64,000 nucleotides of DNA from Puteibacter caeruleilacunae (GTDB taxonomy: Bacteria; Bacteroidota; Bacteroidia; Bacteroidales; Prolixibacteraceae), in NCBI GenBank assembly GCA_005217565.1, contig SJCO01000010.1, positions 186,001-250,000 on the forward strand, written 5' to 3'. The translations under genes and the position numbers were made by a program. The first letter of the stretch is position 1. The number at the start of each line of letters is the position of its first letter. A model generated the notes under the pieces. That model was not told the DNA's origin. It saw only the letters and a list, made by a program, of their open reading frames with translations, and searched no databases. Below are positions 1-9,361 of the stretch, in pieces.

Positions 1-1840
1 AGACTAATGTGTCGTTCTGATTAAAGAATCCACCATTAGGCTTCATTACAGGAGCAGTAATAAACGTTCCTGTATTGATCTTTCGTGCAGATTCCATATT
101 CAGCTTCATGATCTCTCTATCATAGGTCATCAATCCATTGGTCTCTGTCTCCACGTCGGTTGTCTGCGTATAAACACATGCCGATAAACCCTTCGAGTCT
201 TTTAGTTTCCATACATCAGCATAAAACTCCTCGTAGCGCGTCAATAGTTCTTCTTTTGTTTTTAAAGTGCGATAACCCCAATTCGCATTCTCCCACATAT
301 GTTCTTTAATTGGAAGTCCCAGACCACCAAATTCACCAAGTACCACAGCACGATTTTCTTCTGGTTCGGGAGATGCAGGATGTGGATAATTATGGATATC
401 ATGAATATCACCAACCTTTCTATCAGTCCATCCACTAGCATTATTTACCAATCGGGAAGGATCATATTCTTTGATCCAGCTAACTATACGTCTGGTATCA
501 TATTGTCCCCAGCCCTCATTAAACGGGATCCACATCACGATAGATGGATGATTGTAGTGCTTATCAATCATCTGCTTCAATTCATACTCAAATTGTTCTG
601 CAGACTCTTTAGAGCGAATAATATCCGGATCCTGAGGACCAATTTTCTTATCTCCATTGGGCATGTCCTGCCAAACCATGATCCCCATTTTATCGCACCA
701 GTAATAGTATCTGCGTGATTCAATTTTCACATGCTTACGAAGCATATTAAATCCTAACTGTTTGGTGATCTTTATATCATAGATCATCGCTTCTTCTGTA
801 GGAGGTGTGTATAATCCATCCGGCCAGTAGCCCTGATCAAGTGGTCCATTATGAAAAACCTCCTGATTATTCAGCATTAGCCGCACATATCCCCCACTTC
901 CTTTAGCGATCGATACCTTTCGCATGCCAAAATAACTATCCACTTTATCGATGATTTTACCAGAGCGTACAACCTGAAGCTGCACATCATATAGTTGAGG
1001 ATTTTCAGGAGTCCATAATTGAGGATTTTTAACAGGTACTATTGCTGCAGCATCCCCCTTCAAAGTAACTTTACCAACCAATACTCCTCCTTTTGAGATT
1101 GTAATTTTCAATTGATCTCCTGATTGTTTATTGCTAATATCTGCCTTTATGTAAGCAACCTGAGCATCAATATCAGGAGTTATATTGAAGGATGATATCC
1201 TGGTTTTTGATACGGGCTCAAGCCAAACTGTCTGCCATATACCTGTCACCGAAGTATAAAATATTCCTCCTGGTTTCGAAATCTGTTTCCCTAGAGGTTG
1301 CCAGCCATGATCAGTTGGATCAGTAACCTTCACTACAAGTTCATTTGTTCCTTTCCTGAGCAATGTACTTACATCAAAGTGAAATGGATCGTATCCACCT
1401 TTATGTGCTCCAACTTTTTGATCATTCACCCACACCTCGGAGGCCCAATCAACAGCCTCGAAGTGAAGAAGGACATCTCGATCCATCCAGCTTGCCGGAA
1501 GTTCAAACGTTCTTCGATACCATAATTCTTTATTTGCACCAACTGTTTTCTGCACACCTGATAGTGCCGATTCAATAGCAAAAGGAACTAAGATTTTACC
1601 ATCATACTTTCCAGGAATCCCCTTTTCAGTAGTTTCTGTTATCTTATAATCCCACAAACCATTCAGATTTAACCATTCTGCCCGTCTCATTTGCGGTCTC
1701 GGGTATTCTGGCCATGGATCGTTAGGATCAACATCCTTTGTCCACCGAGTCACAATCTTCCCTTCAACAGGTTTCCAATCCTGTGCCGAAATTGTCATTG
1801 CGACAAACATCATTGCGAATATTACAGATAATGTCTTCAT
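1..1840 (-). CDS. Glycoside hydrolase family 2 protein (3' end beyond left edge)
   Basis: Secreted or periplasmic exo-acting beta-glycosidase of the GH2 type (beta-galactosidase, beta-glucuronidase or related). The frame is open from ATG 1838-1840 to base 1, about 613 codons, and continues outside the window. It begins with a signal peptide ending near ISAQ (residue 20), followed by the GH2 jelly-roll (YRRTFELP region), an Ig-like domain and the TIM barrel. The acid/base is Glu442 in PFNEGWGQ and the nucleophile Glu503 in VVLGEFGG; SACVYTQTTDVETE further on is typical of the family. The start is preceded about 56 nt upstream by a -7 box and the shared PUL 1 motif, so it probably forms its own transcription unit in the PUL 1 regulon. 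The substrate is not readable from sequence. Confidence 0.93.
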   Translation of the reverse strand, partial: MKTLSVIFAMMFVAMTISAQDWKPVEGKIVTRWTKDVDPNDPWPEYPRPQMRRAEWLNLNGLWDYKITETTEKGIPGKYDGKILVPFAIESALSGVQKTVGANKELWYRRTFELPASWMDRDVLLHFEAVDWASEVWVNDQKVGAHKGGYDPFHFDVSTLLRKGTNELVVKVTDPTDHGWQPLGKQISKPGGIFYTSVTGIWQTVWLEPVSKTRISSFNITPDIDAQVAYIKADISNKQSGDQLKITISKGGVLVGKVTLKGDAAAIVPVKNPQLWTPENPQLYDVQLQVVRSGKIIDKVDSYFGMRKVSIAKGSGGYVRLMLNNQEVFHNGPLDQGYWPDGLYTPPTEEAMIYDIKITKQLGFNMLRKHVKIESRRYYYWCDKMGIMVWQDMPNGDKKIGPQDPDIIRSKESAEQFEYELKQMIDKHYNHPSIVMWIPFNEGWGQYDTRRIVSWIKEYDPSRLVNNASGWTDRKVGDIHDIHNYPHPASPEPEENRAVVLGEFGGLGLPIKEHMWENANWGYRTLKTKEELLTRYEEFYADVWKLKDSKGLSACVYTQTTDVETETNGLMTYDREIMKLNMESARKINTGTFITAPVMKPNGGFFNQNDTLV

Positions 1841-1895
1841 GGTTTCCTTTAGTTTAACTCGTTCTGTTGGTTACTTATTGCTTAGCTTGCATCAA

Positions 1896-1961
1896 CAAAA
1901 TTCACAATTATCAGTACGTAATAGGGGGTAAGATTGATGCACATTGGTGGATTTTTGAAGC
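1896..1961 (-). promoter_or_regulatory. PUL 1 promoter, motif copy A (upstream of GH2)
   Basis: Read on the minus strand, a conserved motif (GCTTCAAAAATCCACC, then TGCATCAAT, then TACCC) runs from 1961 to about 1924. Exactly 49 nt from the first base of ATCCAC lies GAATTTTG (1903-1896), one mismatch from the Bacteroidota -7 consensus TAnnTTTG. The same geometry recurs in copies B, C and D. There is no clear -33 box, which fits an activator-dependent promoter. The binding protein is unknown. Confidence 0.7.
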
Positions 1962-1979
1962 AAATAGTAGAGAAACACG

Positions 1980-2005
1980 CTTCCAAGTCGTTATGACGCT
2001 GGAAG
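1980..2005. repeat. Imperfect hairpin repeat, type 2, copy 1
   Basis: Inverted repeat CTTCCAAGTC / GACGCTGGAAG around a 5-nt loop. A close relative sits at 10086-10112, also just upstream of a copy of the PUL 1 motif. There is no T-run, so it is not a standard terminator. Confidence 0.55.
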
Positions 2006-2020
2006 ATGTATCTAAAAACA

Positions 2021-2050
2021 AGCTATCAGTATTGTAAAGATGACAGCGTG
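2021..2050. repeat. Degenerate hairpin repeat, type 1, copy 1
   Basis: AGCTATCAG...TGACAGCGTG. It is a decayed version of the CTGTCAG/CTGACAG inverted repeats at 9314-9342 and 10127-10156, in the same position between a gene end and the next PUL 1 unit. Confidence 0.45.
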
Positions 2051-2061
2051 TAAATCTAAAG

Positions 2062-2086
2062 AAAACCCAACCCAAAGGCTGGGTCT
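2062..2086 (-). terminator. Terminator after the susCD-DUF3823 unit
   Basis: On the minus strand GACCCAGCC, loop TTT, GGGTTGGGT then TTTTC. It lies just after the DUF3823 lipoprotein stop, and closes the SusC/SusD unit before the GH2 promoter. Confidence 0.7.
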
Positions 2087-2099
2087 TCATTAATCATTT

Positions 2100-2783
2100 T
2101 TATAGATCCAGCTTTACAGCTTCAGAAAAAAGCATGTCCTCGGTATTCGCAATCTTTATTCCGAACCGGGCAAAAATATAGGTCTGTGCATCCAACAGCT
2201 CTGGGACCTCGACCTGTAGGTTTATATCACTTAGGCTTGAAACATCTGCTCCCAAAACAGCACTATTTGCAATATTATTTCCATTGCCATCAACAAATGC
2301 TGTGCTATTGATATAAAGAAAAACCTTCTCAATATCACGGGCGTCACTACCTGTTAATATCTGATCAAGTGTCAGCTTACCTGAAACAGTTGTTCCTGCA
2401 GCCGAAAAGTTTGCAGACTCCACCATATAATAAGGCTCAACTGCGATATCCAATTTAGTATCACCATTAACCTTTACTTCGGTTGTGTCGGCCTGTGTCA
2501 TTTTCCATGGACCCTGTCCCGGGGTTAACACAACCTGATAATCTCCATCAAACAGCTTGCTGGAATAGCTTCCATCCTGATCGATATTTATTCCAATGTT
2601 ATGCTTTTTGTCCCAACCATGTTCATATAGCTCCATTCCAACTTGTTTGGAGGCCACATGAATAGGTTTCCCATTATAATGAACCACTCCTGAAAGAACT
2701 GATTCAGGCTGACTATAATTATCATGCTCACATGATGCAAACAACATCAATGAAACAGCGAGTAGTATTAATAATTGCCTCAT
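2100..2783 (-). CDS. DUF3823-type outer-membrane lipoprotein
   Basis: Small surface or periplasmic lipoprotein typical of the position after SusD in PULs. I chose ATG 2781-2783 because it gives a clean lipoprotein signal (MRQLLILLAVSLMLFASC, lipid Cys18) and starts 4 nt after the susD stop; an upstream in-frame Met at 2813 would overlap susD. The mature protein begins with an Ig-like SGVVHYNGKPIHV segment of the DUF3823 N-domain (about residues 30-115), followed by a second beta-rich domain. It probably acts as an accessory glycan-binding protein, as SusE/SusF do, but the ligand is unknown. The family assignment is from recalled sequence patterns. Confidence 0.8.
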   Translation of the reverse strand: MRQLLILLAVSLMLFASCEHDNYSQPESVLSGVVHYNGKPIHVASKQVGMELYEHGWDKKHNIGINIDQDGSYSSKLFDGDYQVVLTPGQGPWKMTQADTTEVKVNGDTKLDIAVEPYYMVESANFSAAGTTVSGKLTLDQILTGSDARDIEKVFLYINSTAFVDGNGNNIANSAVLGADVSSLSDINLQVEVPELLDAQTYIFARFGIKIANTEDMLFSEAVKLDL

Positions 2784-2787
2784 AGTA

Positions 2788-4656
2788 CTAGTTTTGATTT
2801 GGGTTTTTAACAATTTTAGGATTCTTACTAATCACATCTTCACTTATAGACGAATAGTAATTACCCATTCTAAAACGATCAGCTTGTTTTACTCGTGAAG
2901 GTAACACCTGCTTAAACAGATATTTTCCATCATTAGGATTACCTGGATCATACAATTTGTAAGGCCATAATCCATATGGACGATTACTTACTTCATCTGC
3001 TATACCAATGTTACTTGTCAGCTCTACCTGCTCTCCATTCCATACCTTATGAGCCAATCGCCATCTTTTCATATCCCATAACTGATGACCTTCAAAAGCC
3101 AGCTCCACCTTACGTTCATGAACGATTCTGTCGAAGGTTAAATCTGATGCAGTTAAATCTGTTTCGAATCCGGCTCGTTCTCTTACCTCGTTGATATATG
3201 ATAAAGCATCAGTAGTTTGTCCCAATTCAAAAGCTGCTTCCGCTGCATTTAACAATACTTCTCCATAACGGTAACGAACCCACCATACTTCACTTCCTGT
3301 TCCTCGCTCTCCAGATCCAATCGTTGGATCAAGGTGTTTACGCACATAGAAGCCAGTCTGTGCGCTAAATTCCAATCCATCAACTGGTCCATCATAACCA
3401 ACTACCTGCTGAGGAAGATCCTTACCTGGCAACGTTTTACGTTCTCCGAAATTTGTTCCTGTTACAATTGAACCGTCAGCCAGAACATAACCAGCCCAAA
3501 TATCTACCTGCTTGCCTTTAAAGAAGGTACCTGGAATAATAATGGTTCCCTTCAAACGGGCATCGCGACCGTCAAACATTTGTCCTGGTTCATCAAAATA
3601 CAATGTATTACCTGCTGCATCTTCTGTATCGAATGACTTATAGGTATTGTCAAGCATCTCGAACGACTGTACAAGATTCAATGATGGATTAATTCTTCCA
3701 CCTTCCTGCTCCTCTGCCATAGAGTAAGGTTGATTGGTTTGCGTCCAACGTTGTACTGAACCCGACTGTAGTTTATAGTCGCGTACCCATATCACCTCTT
3801 TATTCTTTGCTTTATCTAAGAAGATATTCGCGAAATTATCCGATAAATCGCTCTTTTTCTTATACAAGTCATACGATCCATCCTGCATCAATTCCTTGGC
3901 TGCATTTAATGATGTGGTATAGTATTGATCAGCTTTTGAGGCTGCAATACCCACTTCTCCACCTGGTAGGGTTACTGAAGGAGTATTTACGCCATACTTT
4001 GCAATAGAAGCTGCATATAAGGCAGCGCGACATTTTACCGCTAATGCCAAACCTTTTGTTGCTCTCGATTTTACCTCCCAGTTATTTAATAGAGTACCTT
4101 TGATTTCATCCATTTCCGAGATTATAAAATCATAGATCTCATGCTCCTTCTTTCGTGGATACTGTAAATAAGTTGGATCACCACCAAAGTCATACACCAA
4201 AGGCTCCAGGATTAAAGGAACACCTCCCATACGCTTAACCATCTCGAAGTAAACAATTGCTCTAATAGCACGTGCTTCAGCAAGAAAGACATTCTTATCG
4301 GTTAGCAATTTTTCATCTGCTTTTCCACAATTCTCAATAAAGAGGTTAATCTCACGGATATAACCATAATCCCAGTAACGCCAGTTACTATATCCATATG
4401 TAGTATTCTCAAATTGTCCGTACCAGCCTGAAAGAAAGGCCTCATCAAAATCACCAAACGATCCTGAATTATTCACAGTCTGATATTCCGGAATGCGCGC
4501 ATAAAGATCTGATAACAGCGAAAATGCCATATCATTGTTCTCCCATATCGCTTGCTCTGAAAGAATATTTGTTGGTTGTCTTGTTAAGAACTTGTCATCA
4601 TCACAAGCTGTAAACACAACCACCAATAAAGCCAGTAGTGATATATATCTTTTCAT
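2788..4656 (-). CDS. SusD/RagB-family nutrient-binding lipoprotein
   Basis: Outer-membrane lipoprotein that captures glycan and hands it to the partner SusC. The signal peptide ends in the lipobox FTAC (Cys18). The 622-residue length and the C-terminal FDRIVHERKVELAFEGHQLWDMKRWR segment (given here only as the RERK/ELAFEG/WDMKRW landmarks) are diagnostic of SusD. The start is 11 nt after the SusC stop, so the two are translated from one message. It is larger than the SusD at 21.3 kb (492 aa), so the two pairs are not a recent duplication. Confidence 0.95.
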   Translation of the reverse strand: MKRYISLLALLVVVFTACDDDKFLTRQPTNILSEQAIWENNDMAFSLLSDLYARIPEYQTVNNSGSFGDFDEAFLSGWYGQFENTTYGYSNWRYWDYGYIREINLFIENCGKADEKLLTDKNVFLAEARAIRAIVYFEMVKRMGGVPLILEPLVYDFGGDPTYLQYPRKKEHEIYDFIISEMDEIKGTLLNNWEVKSRATKGLALAVKCRAALYAASIAKYGVNTPSVTLPGGEVGIAASKADQYYTTSLNAAKELMQDGSYDLYKKKSDLSDNFANIFLDKAKNKEVIWVRDYKLQSGSVQRWTQTNQPYSMAEEQEGGRINPSLNLVQSFEMLDNTYKSFDTEDAAGNTLYFDEPGQMFDGRDARLKGTIIIPGTFFKGKQVDIWAGYVLADGSIVTGTNFGERKTLPGKDLPQQVVGYDGPVDGLEFSAQTGFYVRKHLDPTIGSGERGTGSEVWWVRYRYGEVLLNAAEAAFELGQTTDALSYINEVRERAGFETDLTASDLTFDRIVHERKVELAFEGHQLWDMKRWRLAHKVWNGEQVELTSNIGIADEVSNRPYGLWPYKLYDPGNPNDGKYLFKQVLPSRVKQADRFRMGNYYSSISEDVISKNPKIVKNPNQN

Positions 4657-4667
4657 GTTTTATTTTT

Positions 4668-7600
4668 TTAGAAAGTTAGATTAACACCCACGTTAATTAA
4701 ACGACTCTGTGGATACTGAAGTCCTGCACTGTTTGTAATCTCAGGATCAACACCAAACTCTTTCACATTGTCAATTGAGAACAGGTTATATCCATTCACA
4801 TAAACACGTGCCTTTTTAATATGAATTAGATCAAGTACTGAACGAGGAATGGTATATCCCAGTTCAACAGTTCTACATCTTAAATACTTCACATCCTTCA
4901 TCCAGAAGGTCGATTCCCAGTTATTAGAATGCCATCTGTCATTAAATCGAAGTGCTGGATATTTACCCGCAATCCAAGGACTATTTACATCATATGGATC
5001 TTCATGTCTCCAACGATCCTCAAATATTTTTCCTAAACCTCCATTGTTCTGGAATGGCCATCTTCCTTCCCATGATTGTACTCGAGTATACATTGATCCG
5101 AAAGAGAAATCAGCCTTAAGGTCAAATCCACGCCACTCTGCGCTAAAATGTAAACCTCCATTGATTAATGGATTGCTACCAGTACCGAAACCAACATATC
5201 GTTTATCCAGGTCAGAGATTACACCATCACCATTCTTATCCTCATATTTGATATCCCCAGGAAGCATCGTTCTGTTTCCTTGTCCATCATTATTGATCTG
5301 ATAATTATCAATCTCCTCCTGCGTCTGGAACTGTCCGATTGCAGTTAATCCCCAATATCTGCCATTCCAACGGTCTTCGCTTGAGTTACGATAGTGATCC
5401 CATGAGTTACCAAACATTGGTTTGTAAGAGCTCAGGAATTTACTCCTTGCGAATGACAAGTTAGTGCCAACCTGGAATTTAACATCACGGAATTCTCCAT
5501 TGTAGTTGAAGGTTATTTCTCCTCCCATATGGGCATCACTACTCACATTTTCCTTCGGTAATCCATATCCTAACTCATCAGGTAAAAGAATATCATATTT
5601 GTTACCCAATAGTCCTTCTCTCTTACGGTGGAAGTATTCAATACTACCCGAGTATTTACCGCCAGCCAATGAAAAATCGGCTCCAATATTCTTAATCTTA
5701 CTGGTAAACCAAGAGATGTTCTTTACAGGCATTCCACGATCACGAGATCCAACAATAACATCACCATCCATCACTACTGTTGAAGTGTTGTAGTTATAAC
5801 CTGTCAGGTAATCAAAAGCGCCGATACCAATGTTATCATCTCCAAGTTCTCCATACGAACCTCTAAGTTTAATATCCAGCGTGCTCTCTCCGAGTAGGTT
5901 CTTCATGAAAGATTCACGGGTAATTCTCCAACCTGCCGAGAAACTTGGGAAGAATCCCCAACGCTTATCAGGATGAAATTTCCAGGATCCGTCTCTACGA
6001 CCACTAAACTCAAAGTAATATTTGTTGTCGTAGTTATAAGTAAAGCGACCGATATATCCGATTCTTGCAGACTCCCACTCCTGATCACGGTAAGTATCCA
6101 TATCATCAAAGTATAACAAAGGCAAAACATTGGTCTTAGGAACTGAGTGTACCCAGATATCCTGTTCTTTTCGCTCAATACGTTCAGCCATCGCTAACGC
6201 TGTGATATGATGCTTATCAAACTCTCTGTCGTAATTTAAGCTTCCCTGGTAAACATTCTCGTACACCTTATGCGTACCTCTTTCTCTCCATGGATTTGAA
6301 CTACCTCCAGTAATGCGATATTCATCTTCCTCTTCAAAATACGTGTAAACATCATAAGTATACTCATGACCATTCATCAAACGGTCGGCCAAGTAATAAG
6401 AGTAACGACCAGTAGCTTTTAGTCCTTTGATAGGGAAGTCATAGGTACCATTGAAGTTAGCCTGTAAAACCCTCCAGTCTTCAGTCCAGTATCCCGAAGT
6501 TTCTTTATTCAGGTATCCCCAGTTGGTCTCATTGTGACCGATATTATTGATATATTCTGGATTATCATTGGCATATGGTCTTTCCATTGGTGTATTTCTA
6601 AATAGCGCAAAAATAGGCTGCCAATAGTCATCAACTCCAGGAACACCAGGTTGATCGCGTGATTCAATACGACCATTAATTTGCACACCCACAGTCAGGC
6701 GATCAGTCACATCAGCTTCAACATTCGACTGGATATTCGTTCTGTTGAAAACAAATTCACGACCTAACACTGACTTCTGATCAAACCAGGTAGCTGACAG
6801 GTAATAACGTACATCATTAGAACCTCCTGTAACATTAATATTTGCTGATGTTTGAGGAGCATTTTCTTTTACAATGAAATCATACCAGTTAAAACTCTGA
6901 TATCCCTTTTCTGTTCCAGCTTGCCATTTAGCCAATTCCTCTGGTGTGATATCAGTCTTTCCATACTTGTTCATATCAGCCTCAACCTTACCCAACATCC
7001 ACTTGTCGGCCCCTACAGTTTTAGGGAAGCGAGTCCAGTTCTGCCAACCATGATATGCATCTACATTAATTGAAGCCTTAGTGTTTTTCGATCCACGCTT
7101 AGTGGTTACCACAACAACACCATTTGCTGCTTTCACACCATAAATCGCAGCCGAGGCATCCTTAAGTACAGTAATACTTTCGATATCCTGAGGAGCAATG
7201 TTGTTAAACTGTCCCTGATCCTTCTGTACACCATCAATTACAAATAATGGGGTACCCATATTACGAATCTGGATGTTAGCGCTGCTTCCAGGACGTGCAT
7301 CTGCATGACGAAAAGATACTCCTGCAATCTTACCGGCAAGTGTACTTGCCACTGTACCGGCATGAACACGTTTAAGATCATCAGAAGTAACATTATCGAT
7401 CGATCCGGTAATCGACTCTTTCTTTACAGTAGCATATCCAATCGCTACAACTTCCTCAATACCAATGGCATCTTCTTTCATAGCAACGTTGATAACCTGT
7501 TGACCATCAACCGTAACTTCTTCATCCTGCATTCCCACAAAAGAGAAGACCAATACTTTGGCATTACCTGGAATGTCAAGCTTATATACACCATCAAAAT

Positions 7601-8093
7601 CAGTGGTAATACCAATAGTTGTACCTTTTACCACAACTGAAACACCAGGCAATGGTTCTCCATTCCCGTCAGTCACCTTACCGGTGATCGTTCTATCCTG
7701 CTGAGCAGCAAAACCATTAACTGATTTCGCCATATCACTCTTTGTAATTACAACATGGCGATCGGTAATTACAAAATGATTATTGGTTCCTTCAAAAACC
7801 TTCTTCAGCACATCATTCACAGTAAGGTTCTTTGCCTTAACACTTACTACCCTGGTCAGATCGATCTGGTTGTCATTGTATAGAAAACCATATTCGCTCT
7901 GACTCTCGATTACTTTCAACACCTCTTCAACCGAAGTATCCTTCAGGTTAAAGGTAAATCGTTTCTGTTGTGCATAGGTCGCTGCCTGCACCTGAAACAT
8001 TGTTATAAACAGCAATATAGCCGTAATCTTCATAAATAATAAAGTTTTGAGCATACTCCGTCGAAGTATGCGCTGCATACAATTTTTTTTCAT
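4668..8093 (-). CDS. SusC/RagA TonB-dependent receptor with STN signalling domain
   Basis: Outer-membrane TonB-dependent glycan importer of 1141 aa. In order: signal peptide (about 1-42), STN domain (about 45-115, RFTFNLKDTSVEEVLKVI start), carboxypeptidase-regulatory-like domain (about 135-215, GKVTDGNGEPLPGVSV), plug with PLFVIDGVQ and ESITVLKDASAAIYG, and a beta-barrel ending in NVGVNLTF. The STN domain is the element that in FecA-type systems contacts a FecR anti-sigma factor, and FecR and an ECF sigma gene lie directly upstream. Substrate binding is therefore likely to signal through FecR to the sigma factor. The substrate is presumably the glycan attacked by the sulfatase, GH127 and GH2 enzymes. 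Confidence 0.95.
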   Translation of the reverse strand: MKKNCMQRILRRSMLKTLLFMKITAILLFITMFQVQAATYAQQKRFTFNLKDTSVEEVLKVIESQSEYGFLYNDNQIDLTRVVSVKAKNLTVNDVLKKVFEGTNNHFVITDRHVVITKSDMAKSVNGFAAQQDRTITGKVTDGNGEPLPGVSVVVKGTTIGITTDFDGVYKLDIPGNAKVLVFSFVGMQDEEVTVDGQQVINVAMKEDAIGIEEVVAIGYATVKKESITGSIDNVTSDDLKRVHAGTVASTLAGKIAGVSFRHADARPGSSANIQIRNMGTPLFVIDGVQKDQGQFNNIAPQDIESITVLKDASAAIYGVKAANGVVVVTTKRGSKNTKASINVDAYHGWQNWTRFPKTVGADKWMLGKVEADMNKYGKTDITPEELAKWQAGTEKGYQSFNWYDFIVKENAPQTSANINVTGGSNDVRYYLSATWFDQKSVLGREFVFNRTNIQSNVEADVTDRLTVGVQINGRIESRDQPGVPGVDDYWQPIFALFRNTPMERPYANDNPEYINNIGHNETNWGYLNKETSGYWTEDWRVLQANFNGTYDFPIKGLKATGRYSYYLADRLMNGHEYTYDVYTYFEEEDEYRITGGSSNPWRERGTHKVYENVYQGSLNYDREFDKHHITALAMAERIERKEQDIWVHSVPKTNVLPLLYFDDMDTYRDQEWESARIGYIGRFTYNYDNKYYFEFSGRRDGSWKFHPDKRWGFFPSFSAGWRITRESFMKNLLGESTLDIKLRGSYGELGDDNIGIGAFDYLTGYNYNTSTVVMDGDVIVGSRDRGMPVKNISWFTSKIKNIGADFSLAGGKYSGSIEYFHRKREGLLGNKYDILLPDELGYGLPKENVSSDAHMGGEITFNYNGEFRDVKFQVGTNLSFARSKFLSSYKPMFGNSWDHYRNSSEDRWNGRYWGLTAIGQFQTQEEIDNYQINNDGQGNRTMLPGDIKYEDKNGDGVISDLDKRYVGFGTGSNPLINGGLHFSAEWRGFDLKADFSFGSMYTRVQSWEGRWPFQNNGGLGKIFEDRWRHEDPYDVNSPWIAGKYPALRFNDRWHSNNWESTFWMKDVKYLRCRTVELGYTIPRSVLDLIHIKKARVYVNGYNLFSIDNVKEFGVDPEITNSAGLQYPQSRLINVGVNLTF

Positions 8094-8138
8094 AAATTTG
8101 AATTGCTTAATGTTAGTACTTGTTACTACATTTCTCTT

Positions 8139-8171
8139 AATCCGGGTTGATGTTGGCGCACTACCCGGATT
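8139..8171. other. 9-bp inverted repeat in the FecR-susC spacer
   Basis: AATCCGGGT (8139-8147) and ACCCGGATT (8163-8171) form a perfect GC-rich stem with a 15-nt loop, 46 nt before the susC start. In the transcribed (minus) direction it is followed by AAGAGAAATG, not a T-run, so it looks more like a processing or stability hairpin between fecR and susC than a terminator. Confidence 0.55.
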
Positions 8172-8197
8172 TTAAGTTTAATAAGTTTACATAGGCC

Positions 8198-9208
8198 TTA
8201 TTTTTGATTCTTATAATAGATTTCAATCTCTCTCTTTCCTGGTATATATTCAATTGGAAGCATCAGCTTGATTAGATCAAGGGTTTGCCACACAGACTGA
8301 TCCCGGAAAAATTTACCTGTAAATTTCTCTTGCTTTAAACGCTCATCTTTGATGATGATTTTTGTACCATACCATCGCTCAATTTTACCAGCTAACTCAT
8401 CAAATGAAATGCCGTCGAAGTAGAGGATACCATCTTTCCAGCCAGCATCTATTTCAAATTCTGCCTCGGTAACATAAAGTTCATGACTTCTATGACTTAA
8501 TATCGACTTCTCTTTGGGCTTTAGCGTTACTACCTCCCTGTCGCGTTGGTCATAAATACGTACTTCTCCATGTATGAGTGTTGTTACGGTTTTGGCTGCA
8601 TCCTCGTAGGCGTCAACATTAAACTGAGTTCCAAAGACCCTTATCTTTTGATGTTTCGTTTTTACTTCAAAAGGATGCATCCGATCACTTACTACATCAA
8701 AGAAAGCCTCTCCATTCAGGTTGGTTTTTCTATTCTCTTTTGAGAAGTCCACAGGATAGGAAAAAGTTGTATTGGCATTCAGCCATACCTTGGTACCATC
8801 CGCAAGGATAAGCTGACTCTGTTCTCCTTTAGGCACCACGATCGTGTGCATTGCCATATTTTCTGATGTGAATTTTGGTAAAATACTATTGGCTAGCCAG
8901 CCAGCAAAAAATAGAAGCAGAAAGGAAGCAGCTATACCAACTCTCTTCCAACTCATAAGCTTAATCTTTCGTGGATTCTCTTTCTTATCCTCAATGCGCT
9001 GAAGCAACTTGTTCCAGTTGAGCTCTTCTCTTTTTTTATCAACATACTCAAGTTGACCGGCATCCCACATATCTTTAAGCTGAAAAAATTCTTTTTCATT
9101 CTCATCAGACAGTTTAATCCACTTTAAGATTTCCAGGTGATCCTTTGCATCTGAATTTCCTGAAATATAGCGGATAATCGTCTGTTTTATCGTCTCATTC
9201 ATCTTCAT
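8198..9208 (-). CDS. FecR-family anti-sigma factor
   Basis: Inner-membrane anti-sigma factor that holds the neighbouring ECF sigma factor until the SusC STN domain signals. The cytoplasmic N-terminal domain (about 1-85) contains IRYISGNSDAKDHLEIL. One membrane helix lies at about 90-110 (VGIAASFLLLFFAGWLAN). The periplasmic FecR domain (about 120-220) carries VPKGEQSQLILADGTKVWLN and GEAFFDV, followed by a C-terminal domain (about 260-336) with LYFDGISFDELAGKIERWYG. The length of 336 aa is normal. It lies between the sigma gene and susC in the usual sigma-FecR-SusC order. Confidence 0.95.
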   Translation of the reverse strand: MKMNETIKQTIIRYISGNSDAKDHLEILKWIKLSDENEKEFFQLKDMWDAGQLEYVDKKREELNWNKLLQRIEDKKENPRKIKLMSWKRVGIAASFLLLFFAGWLANSILPKFTSENMAMHTIVVPKGEQSQLILADGTKVWLNANTTFSYPVDFSKENRKTNLNGEAFFDVVSDRMHPFEVKTKHQKIRVFGTQFNVDAYEDAAKTVTTLIHGEVRIYDQRDREVVTLKPKEKSILSHRSHELYVTEAEFEIDAGWKDGILYFDGISFDELAGKIERWYGTKIIIKDERLKQEKFTGKFFRDQSVWQTLDLIKLMLPIEYIPGKREIEIYYKNQK

Positions 9209-9313
9209 AATGATGGTTTGTTATTGTTATGGTGCGTTACTTTTGAAATACCCTACCTCCTTTGGAAAGATTTTTGGATTTTTAGCTTGTTGGCTTAGTA
9301 GATTGTTCTAGCA

Positions 9314-9342
9314 CCTGGCAGCATCGAAGACTGACAGCGTGT
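9314..9342. repeat. Hairpin repeat, type 1, copy 2 (after sigma gene)
   Basis: CTGGCAG, 9-nt spacer GCATCGAAGA-like, CTGACAG: an imperfect 7-bp inverted repeat (6 of 7 paired) 20 nt beyond the sigma stop. It shares GCAGCATCGA and GACAGCGTGT with the copies at 2021-2050 and 10127-10156. The T-run is weak. Confidence 0.55.
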
Positions 9343-9361
9343 CTTTTATAAGCATCCCTCT

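Noticed and set aside
299-718. Plus-strand open frame of 139 codons
   Set aside because: It is antisense to the GH2 catalytic barrel, including both catalytic glutamates; the protein has no recognisable pattern.
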